DNA of 64,000 nt from Marivirga sericea. Lineage in GTDB: Bacteria > Bacteroidota > Bacteroidia > Cytophagales > Cyclobacteriaceae. A model generated the notes under the pieces. That model had not been told where the DNA came from. It worked only from the letters and a program-made list of their open reading frames with translations, and made no database searches. The DNA is taken from NCBI RefSeq assembly GCF_900177665.1, contig NZ_FXAW01000003.1:1-64000 (forward strand). The letters run 5' to 3'. How positions within the stretch are numbered: the first letter of the stretch is position 1; every line of letters starts with the position of its first letter. Shown one piece after another: positions 35,976 to 44,942 of this stretch. The position numbers and the translations under genes were made by a program.

Positions 35976-36095
35976 GCTAGCCTGCGGCTAGTGGAAAATA
36001 CTAACGTCTTTCCCGGATTTTATTACTTAATTTGAAGTAATAAGATATTGTACTGTACCGTAGGTACAAGTAACCATCACTAGCCAGAGACTAGC
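35976..36095. repeat. 120-base palindromic intergenic element with nested hairpins
   Basis: The ends are inverted: GCTAG (35976-35980) with CTAGC (36091-36095), then, after 5 unmatched bases each side, GGCTAGTG (35986-35993) with CACTAGCC (36078-36085). Inside are a hairpin TATTACTT/AAGTAATA (36021-36028, 36035-36042) and TGTACC/GGTACA (36054-36059, 36063-36068). CTAGCC/GGCTAG can also pair locally (35977-35991). No coding frame fits. The structure looks like a small non-autonomous repeat or REP/MITE-type element; copies elsewhere in the genome cannot be checked here. Confidence 0.6.
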
Positions 36096-36155
36096 GATAG
36101 AAAGCCTATTTTTTTTCCACAAATTCAAAACTAAATTTTATTTCTACTGTGAAAT

Positions 36156-37553
36156 TTACACCTCCGTCAACTTCCACTTCCCTCTTTTAAACCAGATGAT
36201 CGAAATTATGGCCAAAAGCGAGAAGGCGAATACAATACCCAAATAAACACCATCCGAACCTAAACCCAAATTATTAGCCATGAAATAGGCTAATGGGATT
36301 TGAAATAGCCAAAAGCTTACAAAATTGATAATGGTTGGAGTTTTGGTATCCCCTGCACCATTGAATGAATGGCTCAGCACCATGCCATAAGCAAAGAAGA
36401 TATACCCAAAACAAATATATCGAACAGCTTTAACTGCTTCATTTTTTACTGCATCAACATCTGTAAATATTCCTACAATTTCATGAGAAAAAATATAGAA
36501 AATTAATGATACAGAGAACAAAAAAATCATATTGTATCGTGCTGCTAGCCAAACAGATTTCTCTGCACGGTCAGGAAGTTTCGCACCTAAATTTTGTCCT
36601 ACTAATGTGGCTGCAGCATTGCTAATACCAAAGGAAGGCAAAATAGTGAAAATTATAATTCTCAAGGCAATGGTGTAGCCCGCTAAAACTTCACTACCAA
36701 AATTGGAAATTATTCTTACCAGAAATATCCAGCTAGCCGACTCTATTAAAAATTGTCCCACCCCTCCCGAAGCAATTTTTACGATTCTTTTGAGAATTGA
36801 GAGATCAGGCTTAATATGCTGAAAGGATACAGTAATCACTCCTGTCCCCTTTAACAAATGATAAAGTTGATATACCACACCAACACTTCTTCCAATCGCT
36901 GTTGCTACTGCTGCACCTGTCACTCCCATGGCGGGAATCAGTCCCCACCCGAAAATAAAAAGCGGATCAAGTAACATATTCAGGATGTTGCTAATCCACA
37001 ATGCACGCATGGCAATTGCAGCATTACCTGCTCCCCGAAAAATTCCATTGATCAAGAATAGCAACATGATGGTGCCATTACTGGCAAATAGAATTTTAGT
37101 ATACCATCTTCCTTCTACAATTAATTCTTCCTCACCTCCCATCAGACGCAAAACATCTTCGCCATAAATGAAACCAGCAACACTTAAGATTAAAGAAACC
37201 GCAAGCGTTAAGAGAATGGCTTGAACAGCTGTATGAGAAGCTTCTTTTTTCTTTTTCTCTCCTATTCTGCGCGCTATCATTGCTGTAGCTGCCATACTTA
37301 AGCCAATACCCAAAGAGTAAACGATGGTGATAACGGATTCTGTCAGCCCCACTGTAGCAACAGCATTAGTACTAACTTGCGCCACAAAAAACACATCTAC
37401 CACAGCAAAGAGGGACTCCATCACCATTTCCAAAACCATAGGAATGGATAAAAGAATAATCGCACGACTGATTTTAATATTGGTTAGGTCTTCATTAGTG
37501 CCTTTTATGGCATACTGTAGAAACAAAACATATTTTCGGATTCTTTGGAGCAT
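36156..37553 (-). CDS. MATE-family multidrug efflux transporter
   Basis: 465 residues with about twelve membrane helices in two similar halves. Each half shows the family's repeated pattern: SIPMVLEMVMESLFAVVDVFFVAQVSTNAVATVGL in the first (read in parts) and ASGGVGQFLIESASWIFLVRIISNFGSEVLAGY in the second. MATE proteins export cationic drugs or metabolites using Na+ or H+ gradients. The sequence resembles the NorM/DinF branch. The short cytoplasmic N-terminus (LQRIRKYVLFLQYAIKG) carries no domain. It is divergent from the Rieske gene with an 89-base gap. Substrates are unknown. Confidence 0.93.
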   Translation of the reverse strand: MLQRIRKYVLFLQYAIKGTNEDLTNIKISRAIILLSIPMVLEMVMESLFAVVDVFFVAQVSTNAVATVGLTESVITIVYSLGIGLSMAATAMIARRIGEKKKKEASHTAVQAILLTLAVSLILSVAGFIYGEDVLRLMGGEEELIVEGRWYTKILFASNGTIMLLFLINGIFRGAGNAAIAMRALWISNILNMLLDPLFIFGWGLIPAMGVTGAAVATAIGRSVGVVYQLYHLLKGTGVITVSFQHIKPDLSILKRIVKIASGGVGQFLIESASWIFLVRIISNFGSEVLAGYTIALRIIIFTILPSFGISNAAATLVGQNLGAKLPDRAEKSVWLAARYNMIFLFSVSLIFYIFSHEIVGIFTDVDAVKNEAVKAVRYICFGYIFFAYGMVLSHSFNGAGDTKTPTIINFVSFWLFQIPLAYFMANNLGLGSDGVYLGIVFAFSLLAIISIIWFKRGKWKLTEV

Positions 37554-37642
37554 GTACTACAATTGAAGAGGGCAATATAAAATTAAATTCTGGATGTTTT
37601 AAGAACATTAAGTCTCACAACTAGTTTTTCAAAATAAAAACT

Positions 37643-38131
37643 ATGAAAAAACAGCCTATCAAGATCGAAAATCAAAAGGGTCAGCTTAGTATTGAAAGAA
37701 GAGAGTTTCTTAGGAAAGCTGGTGGCTTTGCTATTATGGGATTATTTGGTACTTCATTTTTTACTTCGTGTAGCGATGACATCCAAGACCCCATAAATAT
37801 TGACTCCAATTCGGAGGGCATAAATGTTGATGGCGATACGATCACCATTGACCTCAGCATCATTGAAGAACTTAATTCATCGGGCGGCTGGTTGCTGATT
37901 ACTCAAGCGCAAACACTTGTCGTGAATGACGGAGAAATAAAGGCTTTAACTTCTGTTTGTACCCATAGCAATTGTGATAGAAATTGGTCGTTAAGCGATG
38001 GGAATTTTAGATGTTCTTGTCATGGCTCTGTATTTACAACCGATGGTGAAGTCATTACAGGTCCTGCGACTAGGCCTTTAAGTCAATTTGATGTGCAGAT
38101 CGATAATGATATAATTACTATCACAAAATAA
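37643..38131 (+). CDS. Rieske [2Fe-2S] lipoprotein with twin-arginine signal
   Basis: 162 residues. The N-terminus has a Tat-type motif ERREFLRK (Arg19-Arg20) followed by a hydrophobic stretch and a lipobox (FFTSC, Cys43), suggesting Tat export already folded and lipid anchoring. The cluster ligands are Cys106 and His108 (CTHSNC) and Cys124 and His127 (CSCHGS). Cys111 and Cys126 match the disulfide pair of high-potential bc1/b6f-type Rieske proteins. No cytochrome b gene is adjacent, so it is either a stray subunit or a separate periplasmic electron carrier. The gene is monocistronic. Confidence 0.92.
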   Translation: MKKQPIKIENQKGQLSIERREFLRKAGGFAIMGLFGTSFFTSCSDDIQDPINIDSNSEGINVDGDTITIDLSIIEELNSSGGWLLITQAQTLVVNDGEIKALTSVCTHSNCDRNWSLSDGNFRCSCHGSVFTTDGEVITGPATRPLSQFDVQIDNDIITITK

Positions 38132-38208
38132 ACTATTGTAAAATTAACGTTATCATAACTCAATTTTAGAAGAAAATGTAGAAATTAGAGTCCATATTAT
38201 CATGTACT

Positions 38209-39108
38209 ATGAACAAATTCTTAATTCTATCGCTTGCATTTCTACTATTGATGAACTGTACTCAAAGTCCCGAAGATTACGAAAACATAGATTGGCAAGG
38301 CCATCGTGGAGCTAGAGGTGCTTTTCCTGAAAATACTTGGGCCGCCTTTGAACATGCCATTGATCAAAATATGGCTACTTTGGAAATGGACGTAGTCATC
38401 ACTAAAGATGAAAAAGTGGTAGTATCCCATGAGCCTTATTTGAATCATAAAATTTGCTTAGATACTACAGGAAACCCTATTACCGAAAAGGCTGAGAAAG
38501 GATGGAACATTTATAAAATGACCTATAAAGAATTGCAAAAATGTGATTGCGGTAGCTTGAAAAATCCTGACTTTCCCAAACAAAAGCAGGTTAGCTCTCC
38601 AAAACCTTTGCTTAATGATATTATTAAAAAAACAATTGCATATTGTAAGCAAGAAGGTAAAGAACTCCCACACTTGAATGTGGAAATTAAATATGAAGAC
38701 GGCATGCAAGATGTTTACCATCCCGACATTAAAAAATATAGTCAGCTTGTATTCAAAGTACTTTTCATGGAATATCCGCAGGAGAAATGGAATATACAAT
38801 CTTTTGATTTTGAAGTATTAAAACACTTTCACAAAACCTTTCCTAAGGTCCCATTAGCAGCATTGGTTTATGAAAGTGGAGCCTGGGAACAGCAATTTGA
38901 AGAATTAGGCTTCATACCTGCCATTTATAGCCCGAATCATCAATTAGTAGATAAAAATATGGTGAAAAGGCTTCATGCAAAAGGTGTGAAGATTATCCCG
39001 TGGACTGTAAATGAGGAAAAAGATGCCGAAAGATTGCTCAAAATAGGCGTTGACGGGATAATCACAGATTATCCTGAATTAGCAGATGTATTCCGCAATA
39101 ATCCTTAA
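38209..39108 (+). CDS. Glycerophosphodiester phosphodiesterase, lipoprotein
   Basis: 299 residues. It begins with a lipoprotein signal (MNKFLILSLAFLLLMNC, Cys17). The GDPD TIM barrel is recognised by GHRGARGAFPENTWAAFEHA (His and Arg of the catalytic start), LEMDVVITKDEKVVVSHEP (Glu/Asp metal ligands and the second catalytic His), LNVEIKYED, WNIQSFDFEVL and the C-terminal IIPWTVNEEKDAERLLKIGVDGIITDYPE read in parts. The family hydrolyses glycerophosphodiesters such as glycerophosphocholine to glycerol-3-phosphate and an alcohol. The location should be the periplasmic face of a membrane. Confidence 0.95.
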   Translation: MNKFLILSLAFLLLMNCTQSPEDYENIDWQGHRGARGAFPENTWAAFEHAIDQNMATLEMDVVITKDEKVVVSHEPYLNHKICLDTTGNPITEKAEKGWNIYKMTYKELQKCDCGSLKNPDFPKQKQVSSPKPLLNDIIKKTIAYCKQEGKELPHLNVEIKYEDGMQDVYHPDIKKYSQLVFKVLFMEYPQEKWNIQSFDFEVLKHFHKTFPKVPLAALVYESGAWEQQFEELGFIPAIYSPNHQLVDKNMVKRLHAKGVKIIPWTVNEEKDAERLLKIGVDGIITDYPELADVFRNNP

Positions 39109-39113
39109 TTTTG
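39106..39113 (+). promoter_or_regulatory. Weak candidate -7 element ahead of the PfkB kinase gene
   Basis: TAATTTTG matches TAnnTTTG at the stop of the preceding gene, which would leave a leader of about 160 bases before the ATG at 39276. An inverted repeat AAACCTGT/ACAGGTTT (39133-39140, 39206-39213) lies in that leader. The assignment is tentative. Confidence 0.2.
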
Positions 39114-39275
39114 CCTAAATTTTAGAGATACAAAACCTGTCAGATTTAAAAATTTAATGGCCTTGTCGCTATTCTATTCTTCTTTAATTTTAATAGAAAA
39201 ACTTAACAGGTTTCTGTTTTCGTAAAATGAGAGGGATCTCAGATTTACTAATTACTAATTATTAATTAAAATATT

Positions 39276-40280
39276 ATGTCCAACAAAAAATATGATGTCT
39301 ACGGAATAGGAAATGCTTTGGTAGATATTATCACTGAAGTATCAGAAGATTTTGTACTTGAAAATAAAGTAGAAAAAGGGGTAATGACCCTTGTTGAAGA
39401 AGATCGTCAGGCAGAATTGCTCAATTCTATGAATATTACGGAAGAGCATATGCAAGGTGGAGGTTCTGCTGCGAACACTTTAGTTGCTGCCAGTCAATTA
39501 GGAGCTAAAGGTTTCTATTCTTGTAAAGTGGCTAACGATACAGAAGGAGTGTTCTTTCTTAATGATTTAAAAGCCAACGGAATTGATACTATTTTAACGC
39601 CAGAAAGTGCCCCTGTTGGTACAACAGGAAAAGTATTGGTTATGACAACTCCTGATGCAGAACGTACCATGAATACCTACCTAGGTATAACTGCAGACTT
39701 TTCTGAAAAAGAAATTCATGAATACGCGCTCAAGGATTCAAAATACTTGTATTTAGAAGGATATTTAGTGACTTCTGAGAGTGGACTAGCAGCCATGAAA
39801 AAGGCGAAACAGATCGCTGAAGAAAATGATGTTAAAGTTGCATTAACATTTTCCGATCCATCAATGGTGAAGTACTTCAAGGAGCAGATGGAATCAGTAG
39901 TGGGTGCAAGTGTAGACCTATTATTCTGTAATGAAGAAGAAGCTGCCTTATTTACTGGTGAAAATGATCCGGATAGTATTAGAGAAGAATTGAAAAAAGT
40001 AGCTAAACGATTTGCCATTACTCAAGGTAAAAACGGAGCGATAATTTATGACGGTGATACCTTTATCGACATTGAGCCATATCAAGTAAAAGCAATGGAT
40101 AGCAATGGTGCTGGAGATATGTTTGCTGGTGCATTTTTATATGCTATCACTAACGGACATAGCTACGCTGATGCCGGAAAATTAGCCTCTTTAGCAAGTT
40201 CAAAAATCGTAACGCAGATGGGGCCAAGATTAACGTGGCCTGATGCGAAAGAAGTATTGAATAAGTGGAAGGGCGCTTAA
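39276..40280 (+). CDS. PfkB-family carbohydrate/nucleoside kinase (adenosine kinase-like)
   Basis: 334 residues. The ribokinase-fold signatures are VYGIGNALVDIITEV at the start, GGSAANTLVAASQLG (about 62-76) and the C-terminal DSNGAGDMFAGAFLYA, whose Asp is the catalytic base. The overall pattern, including EKGVMTLVEEDRQAEL and YLEGYLVTSESG, resembles the adenosine kinase branch. These enzymes phosphorylate adenosine or a related sugar or nucleoside with ATP in the cytoplasm. Precise substrate is uncertain. It stands alone and ends at a strong terminator. Confidence 0.9.
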   Translation: MSNKKYDVYGIGNALVDIITEVSEDFVLENKVEKGVMTLVEEDRQAELLNSMNITEEHMQGGGSAANTLVAASQLGAKGFYSCKVANDTEGVFFLNDLKANGIDTILTPESAPVGTTGKVLVMTTPDAERTMNTYLGITADFSEKEIHEYALKDSKYLYLEGYLVTSESGLAAMKKAKQIAEENDVKVALTFSDPSMVKYFKEQMESVVGASVDLLFCNEEEAALFTGENDPDSIREELKKVAKRFAITQGKNGAIIYDGDTFIDIEPYQVKAMDSNGAGDMFAGAFLYAITNGHSYADAGKLASLASSKIVTQMGPRLTWPDAKEVLNKWKGA

Positions 40281-40326
40281 TTAGCATTTACGAATAAGTA
40301 AGCTTTCCTTAAAACTGGATATGAAA

Positions 40327-40350
40327 GCCTCTGAAAAAATTTTCAGAGGC
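40327..40350. terminator. Rho-independent terminator
   Basis: GCCTCTGAAAA (40327-40337) pairs perfectly with TTTTCAGAGGC (40340-40350), an 11-base stem with a 2-base AA centre. A T-rich TCTTTC follows on the plus strand and GCTTTC on the minus strand. It lies between convergent genes and may act for both. Confidence 0.85.
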
Positions 40351-40360
40351 TCTTTCGTAT

Positions 40361-40732
40361 TCAGATATGCTGATCAACCAATATTGTATTTCCATCAGGA
40401 TCAGCAATCACGAAACTGGCGGGGCCATTTTCGTTCTCACCTGTTTCTTGTATAAACTGGATCCCCTTTTCTTTTAACTCTTTCTCGATAGTTCTAACAT
40501 CATCAAATCCATCCAGATTCTGAGCACTTGAATCCCAACCGGGGTTGAAAGTCAAGATATTATCTTTAAACATGCCCTGAAATAAGCCTACTAAAGAATC
40601 CCCATTTTTCATAATGAGGTAATTTTTTTCCATATCTCCACCTAGCTGCTTGAATCCAAGCTTTTCATAAAAGCTTTTGGATTCTTCTAAATTTTTTACT
40701 GCTAAACTGACTGAAAATGCTCCTAACTTCAT
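40361..40732 (-). CDS. VOC (glyoxalase/bleomycin resistance) superfamily protein
   Basis: 123 residues, one complete VOC fold of two beta-alpha-beta-beta-beta units. The first is LGAFSVSLAVKNLEESKSFYEKLGFKQLGG (read in parts), and the second contains KEKGIQFIQETGENENGPASFVIADPDGNTILVDQH (read in parts). The closing DPDGNTILVDQ is typical. Members include glyoxalases, dioxygenases and drug-binding proteins. Metal ligands are not obvious enough to assign a reaction. The gene is monocistronic. Confidence 0.88.
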   Translation of the reverse strand: MKLGAFSVSLAVKNLEESKSFYEKLGFKQLGGDMEKNYLIMKNGDSLVGLFQGMFKDNILTFNPGWDSSAQNLDGFDDVRTIEKELKEKGIQFIQETGENENGPASFVIADPDGNTILVDQHI

Positions 40733-40805
40733 ATCTGAAAACGCTTTTAATTGGACATTAATTTAATTAAAATTTATGAAGTTATTGATTCTTAAAGCTT
40801 TCTTT

Positions 40806-42095
40806 TTAATCCTGAAAGTTTTCGATCACAAATTCTCCAACTCTCCTTCCCATTTCCAATCCGATTTCGTTATCCGTCCTAAAGTGAACCCCACCTTCAA
40901 AGCGAGACTCTGAGCATTCTGAAGCAAGGTTGCGGAACATACTTTCATCTCTAGGAAACAAATGAGCTAGCACCTCTGCCAATGCTCCGGCTACAGTGGT
41001 ATGCCCGGCCGGATATCCCGGAAAATTAGGGGTCTGAACCAAAATTGGTTTGAATTCGGGATCATATTGGAAGGGACGAATCGTCCAATAGTGATATTTC
41101 CCGTCCCATGCTGCGATCGTAGCATCAAAACGAGCAGCATGAAACAGAGCCGTTGCATAACTTGATTCAAATGGCTCTAGATTGTATTCTAAAATTTTCC
41201 TTTCCAGCAATTCATCCCAGATTGGTAAACTTTTCCATTTCCATGCAATGTCGCTTGTTGCATTATTTTTATTAAATTCTCGCAGTTCTTCCATATCCTG
41301 CTCCCAATTTTCTGGAGGAGGACCAGGCCTAAATTGTTTCTGACTTTCTAAAGTAAGGGGTTTCCATTTTGCTTTCATAGGATCCCATTTGCTAGGGGTT
41401 CCTGACCAAAGGTTTATACCTTCTGGAACTTTTGCCGACCAAACTGCTTCAGTTCCGTCATTTTCAGCATACTTAATATATTTTTGAGCAATCGTCCTCC
41501 CAATCGTAATCCCATTTTGAATATCCGTAGGAAATTGTAAAGCAGTTTTTAGTCTTGAAGATTTGAATTGAATTAAAAGGCTATCCAATTTTCCCTTGCT
41601 TTCGGGAAAGTAATATGGAATTATTTGATGTGCCACCCCTGCTGCTGCACTCCACTCGCAAATAAAGGAAGAATAGTCTGTAGCTTTGCCATAAGCTACT
41701 AATCGTTTATCTTTTTGATAAGGCCTAGCTTGCTTAATGAATTGTTTATGCTTCCAAACTTCCACTAAGGCATCATAAATAGCTAAATGTAAAATAGCGA
41801 CTCTTCCACCATTCTTATGCCCTTTATATTCTTTGCCAATTTCCATCAAAATTTGGTGCCACCGATAAGAAGGATAAGAATTATTCCAATAGTTAATCTC
41901 TTGAATAATGGAGTCTTCTAAGATTCTCTGGGCATGAATAATTAATTCTATCTCTTTTTCCTCTTGCTGTGCACTTAGCACTTCAAACTTCTCGTCTAAA
42001 GAAAATTTAAATGACTTATAGTCGTGCTGTTGAGCAACAGCTGAAGAACCTAGAGAAAGAAATAGTAAAAGGCTAATGAATTTAACAGTGCTCAT
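40806..42095 (-). CDS. PAP2-superfamily phosphatase / vanadium-dependent haloperoxidase-like secreted protein
   Basis: 429 residues with a signal peptide (MSTVKFISLLLFLSLGSSAVAQ). The three-part vanadate/phosphate-binding signature is complete in the C-terminal third: KYHYWTIRP (K-x6-RP), PAGH in GYPAGHTTVAG, and SRFEGGVHFRTD (SR-x5-H-x3-D). The length and the large N-terminal helical region resemble vanadium haloperoxidases more than small acid phosphatases, but halide oxidation cannot be separated from phosphatase activity by sequence here. Export suggests a periplasmic site. A candidate promoter is at 42148-42155. Confidence 0.9.
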   Translation of the reverse strand: MSTVKFISLLLFLSLGSSAVAQQHDYKSFKFSLDEKFEVLSAQQEEKEIELIIHAQRILEDSIIQEINYWNNSYPSYRWHQILMEIGKEYKGHKNGGRVAILHLAIYDALVEVWKHKQFIKQARPYQKDKRLVAYGKATDYSSFICEWSAAAGVAHQIIPYYFPESKGKLDSLLIQFKSSRLKTALQFPTDIQNGITIGRTIAQKYIKYAENDGTEAVWSAKVPEGINLWSGTPSKWDPMKAKWKPLTLESQKQFRPGPPPENWEQDMEELREFNKNNATSDIAWKWKSLPIWDELLERKILEYNLEPFESSYATALFHAARFDATIAAWDGKYHYWTIRPFQYDPEFKPILVQTPNFPGYPAGHTTVAGALAEVLAHLFPRDESMFRNLASECSESRFEGGVHFRTDNEIGLEMGRRVGEFVIENFQD

Positions 42096-42147
42096 AAAAT
42101 GAATGTCTTTGCTAATGGACTTTCAAAAGCCCTAAATGAATAGGTAG

Positions 42148-42155
42148 CAAATTTA
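42148..42155 (-). promoter_or_regulatory. Candidate -7 element for the haloperoxidase-like gene
   Basis: The minus strand reads TAAATTTG (TAnnTTTG match), about 53 bases before the ATG at 42095. Confidence 0.35.
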
Positions 42156-42208
42156 GAATAACCATTAGTCTTTTAAAGAGAATTCATTCTTAATTTTAAT
42201 TACAAAAA

Positions 42209-44398
42209 TTAGGACTGGAAAGCGATTGGGGCAGCCAATAACTGATTTGGAATTCCAAATGCATCTGTCAAAGCAATTGCGTCTTGCCGGACCTCCCAAC
42301 ATAATTGATTAACCATTTTTCGAATCGCTTTGGTTTTTACTCCTTCCATGTAGCCTTGCTCTAAATACCAGCCCCGATTTTGCTCGATTGTGTGTAGGGC
42401 GTATAATTGACATAATTGTTGAAGGGATCTTTTACAAGCAGCATTTTGGGTAGTTTCCACCGCCAATTGAAATTGCTCTAGCACCTTTCTTTCGATGTAA
42501 GACTGCCCCACATTTACCAAGTGGTGCTGTGCAACGTTTACTGCGTCAAATGAATCCATGCCATCTTCTACAAGTCTTTTAATTCGCTGCCCTGCAGATG
42601 CTACAATAGCACCTTCCCTATACTTGAAAGCGTTTAAATGAAACTCGAAATCTAGCAAATGTTTGTCATCTGTGCTTCTTACAACGATGGGGTTCTTTTC
42701 AGCAAATGAGGTTTTTGCTTGTTTAGTAAGATAATTAAAAATAGCGGTGAAATTCATATCACCCATTTCCTTCTTAAATTCAGTTAACCTACTTTTGGCC
42801 ACTAGTTGCATCAGGACTGTATTATCTCCTTCAAAAGTAGTATAAACGTCAGTGTCATTTTTTAAATCACTTATTCTGTTTTCTGAAAGGTACCCTTTGC
42901 CGCCACAAGCCTCACGACATTCCTGCAATGCTTCAGTAGCAAACCATGTACCGTAAGCTTTCATTCCAGCAGCTAAGGCTTCAATTTCTTGCCCTTCATC
43001 CTCAGATTTGGTTAGGAAACGATTGGTCAAATACTTTAAAGCAAAATGCATAGCATAACTTTTAGCCAAAAGTGGCATCAGTCTTCTTTGGTGCATTCTA
43101 TAGTTTAAAATAGGAACTTCTCCTCCACCTTCCGGTCCAAATTGTTTGCGGGTATTAGCATATCTTATAGCAATCGTCAAACCTGATTTTGCTGCAGATA
43201 AAGCAGAGCGGGGTATTCCAATCCTACCTCCTACTAAAGTGCCTAGCATAGTGAAAAATCGCTTATTATCAGATGAAATAGAGCTAATAAATTTGCCCTC
43301 ATCACTAACAGAAGCAAATCTATCCAGCATATCATCTTTAGAAACCAATACTTTATTAAAAGCAATTAATCCATTATCCACTCCATTTAAGCCCATCTTA
43401 TGGCCGCAATCTTCAATCTCTACTCCAGCATGCAATTCCCCTGACTTATTTCTTAGTGGCACTACAAATGCATTCACTCCATAATCCTCACCATTAATGA
43501 TTAATTTTGCAAATACTGTAGCTTTTTGGCCATGCAAAGCAGCATTACCTATATATTCTTTTCTTGCATTTTGATGAGGTGTATGGATCGTGAAAGTTTT
43601 ATCATCATGATTGTACGTTGCGGTTGTTTCTAATCCTCTTACATTAGAGCCATGGTTGGTCTCCGTCATAGCAAAGCAACCAGGCAATTCTAATGAACCA
43701 ATTTCTTTCAAATACTTTTGATGGTGTTTTTCAGTTCCCAGGAAATAAATACTCATTCCCCAAAGACCAAACTGCACTCCAAATTTAATAACCATACTTA
43801 AGTCATGATAACTTAAAGTTTCCATGATGGTGAAATAGCCTTCCATATCAGCTCGACCACCGAATTCTCTAGGAAAAGCCCATGATCCATAACCTTCCTT
43901 AGCTAGTATTTTACACCATTCTAAGACTTGTGCTCTTTGATCTTCTATTTTATCATATTGATGATAGGCAAATTCAGCTTTAGTCAATGTATCCTTCACT
44001 TTTTGAATCAAGTCTATTTTAGATCCGTCCAAAATCTCTTGCATGAGTTTAGGATCAAAAGAAGATTTTGACTGCTGCAGGGAAGTAACAGTCGTATGAC
44101 TATCCTCAAATCGGTAAGCGGCTTCATTAAAAATTAAGCCCAATTCCTTTTCAGCTTTTTGAAAGGCTTTCAAGTCTTTGTCTTGAATAATTACTTCATG
44201 CCCATTTTGCTGAGATTTGGCCAACTCAAAACCTAGAGTAGTCAGATTTTTCAGGTTTTGAGGCTTAATAAATTGAATCTGATTTTTCCAACTTTTTAAT
44301 TCCTCAGCCGAAGGCTTTTGATCGGGATTCAAGTACTGCTCCAATAAATTGATCTCCTCTTTTTTTAGCCATGACTGAGAATTAATCAGCTTCTTCAT
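42209..44398 (-). CDS. Large acyl-CoA dehydrogenase family protein
   Basis: 729 residues from the ATG at 44398 (MKKLINSQSWLKKEEI). An in-frame ATG at 44506 would add 36 hydrophobic, unconserved-looking residues, so the shorter start is preferred. The FAD-dependent core carries CFAMTETNHGSNVRGLETTATY (read in parts), GLNGVDNG, RIGIPRSALSAAKSGLTIAIRYANTRKQFG (in parts), EACGGKGYLSENRISDLKND (in parts) and TFEGDNTVLMQLVAKS. The core introduces a double bond at C2-C3 of acyl-CoAs in beta-oxidation. An N-terminal helical domain and a C-terminal extension of about 180 residues make it about twice the standard size, like acyl-CoA oxidases and FadE-type enzymes. Confidence 0.9.
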   Translation of the reverse strand: MKKLINSQSWLKKEEINLLEQYLNPDQKPSAEELKSWKNQIQFIKPQNLKNLTTLGFELAKSQQNGHEVIIQDKDLKAFQKAEKELGLIFNEAAYRFEDSHTTVTSLQQSKSSFDPKLMQEILDGSKIDLIQKVKDTLTKAEFAYHQYDKIEDQRAQVLEWCKILAKEGYGSWAFPREFGGRADMEGYFTIMETLSYHDLSMVIKFGVQFGLWGMSIYFLGTEKHHQKYLKEIGSLELPGCFAMTETNHGSNVRGLETTATYNHDDKTFTIHTPHQNARKEYIGNAALHGQKATVFAKLIINGEDYGVNAFVVPLRNKSGELHAGVEIEDCGHKMGLNGVDNGLIAFNKVLVSKDDMLDRFASVSDEGKFISSISSDNKRFFTMLGTLVGGRIGIPRSALSAAKSGLTIAIRYANTRKQFGPEGGGEVPILNYRMHQRRLMPLLAKSYAMHFALKYLTNRFLTKSEDEGQEIEALAAGMKAYGTWFATEALQECREACGGKGYLSENRISDLKNDTDVYTTFEGDNTVLMQLVAKSRLTEFKKEMGDMNFTAIFNYLTKQAKTSFAEKNPIVVRSTDDKHLLDFEFHLNAFKYREGAIVASAGQRIKRLVEDGMDSFDAVNVAQHHLVNVGQSYIERKVLEQFQLAVETTQNAACKRSLQQLCQLYALHTIEQNRGWYLEQGYMEGVKTKAIRKMVNQLCWEVRQDAIALTDAFGIPNQLLAAPIAFQS

Positions 44399-44696
44399 GG
44401 TATCAATATCAGTAGTAGTCAGATTAAAATCTTCCCAAAGCGTAAAATAGAAAGGTAAAAATATACAAAGATTAGGGTTTTCGGATAGTAAATCTGAATT
44501 CAGCATAGACTCTTTTTATAAAACAAAACTTAAGAGAGTAAACGCATGAATGAAGCCATAGTTTAAAACAAATCAACTTCAGTAATTATTAAAATGGATA
44601 TGGACAGATCGCTATTACTATACCACACACTAATTTAACCGATGTTAAAAGTGACAGTCAGTAGCAATTTTTAAGAAAGCTTTGAAGAAAGAAAGT

Positions 44697-44942
44697 CTAT
44701 TTACTTAACCTGAATTTGTTTACAATTAAATTCAGGGTGAAAAAAGCAGCTAAAACAAGTGTAATTATTAGCAAATAACCAGTCACAAAACCAATACTAT
44801 ATCCTATTTCTCTCCCCCATTCATATGCAGTGAAGGAAGCTTGAAGATTAGAGGTAATTGAATAAATAATGGTTAACAAATAAGCTATACCAACAAAACC
44901 AAACAAGATTTTTAGGAATTTTTTAATACTAAGGTCGATCAT
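44697..44942 (-). CDS. Small two-helix membrane protein, unknown
   Basis: 81 residues. Two hydrophobic segments, about 10-30 (LKILFGFVGIAYLLTIIYSI) and 47-73 (IGFVTGYLLIITLVLAAFF), flank a loop with YEWGREIGYS. Basic residues lie at both ends, which suggests both termini are cytoplasmic. The codon pattern and start look normal for the window. No family is recognised and no partner is evident. It could be a single-gene transcript; the flanking gaps are 190 and 173 bases. Confidence 0.6.
   Translation of the reverse strand: MIDLSIKKFLKILFGFVGIAYLLTIIYSITSNLQASFTAYEWGREIGYSIGFVTGYLLIITLVLAAFFTLNLIVNKFRLSK

Noticed and set aside
37623-37642. Inverted repeat AGTTTTT/AAAAACT directly before the Rieske ATG as an RNA switch
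   Set aside because: The stem is short and all A-T apart from one pair, expected by chance in AT-rich leaders.
39133-39213. AAACCTGT/ACAGGTTT inverted repeat as a riboswitch ahead of the PfkB kinase gene
   Set aside because: Only 8 bases with a 65-base interior that has no conserved aptamer pattern I recognise.
44399-44506. N-terminal extension of the acyl-CoA dehydrogenase as a signal or membrane anchor
   Set aside because: It lacks an n-region charge and cleavage site and is followed by a normal-looking internal ATG; it is more likely untranslated leader.
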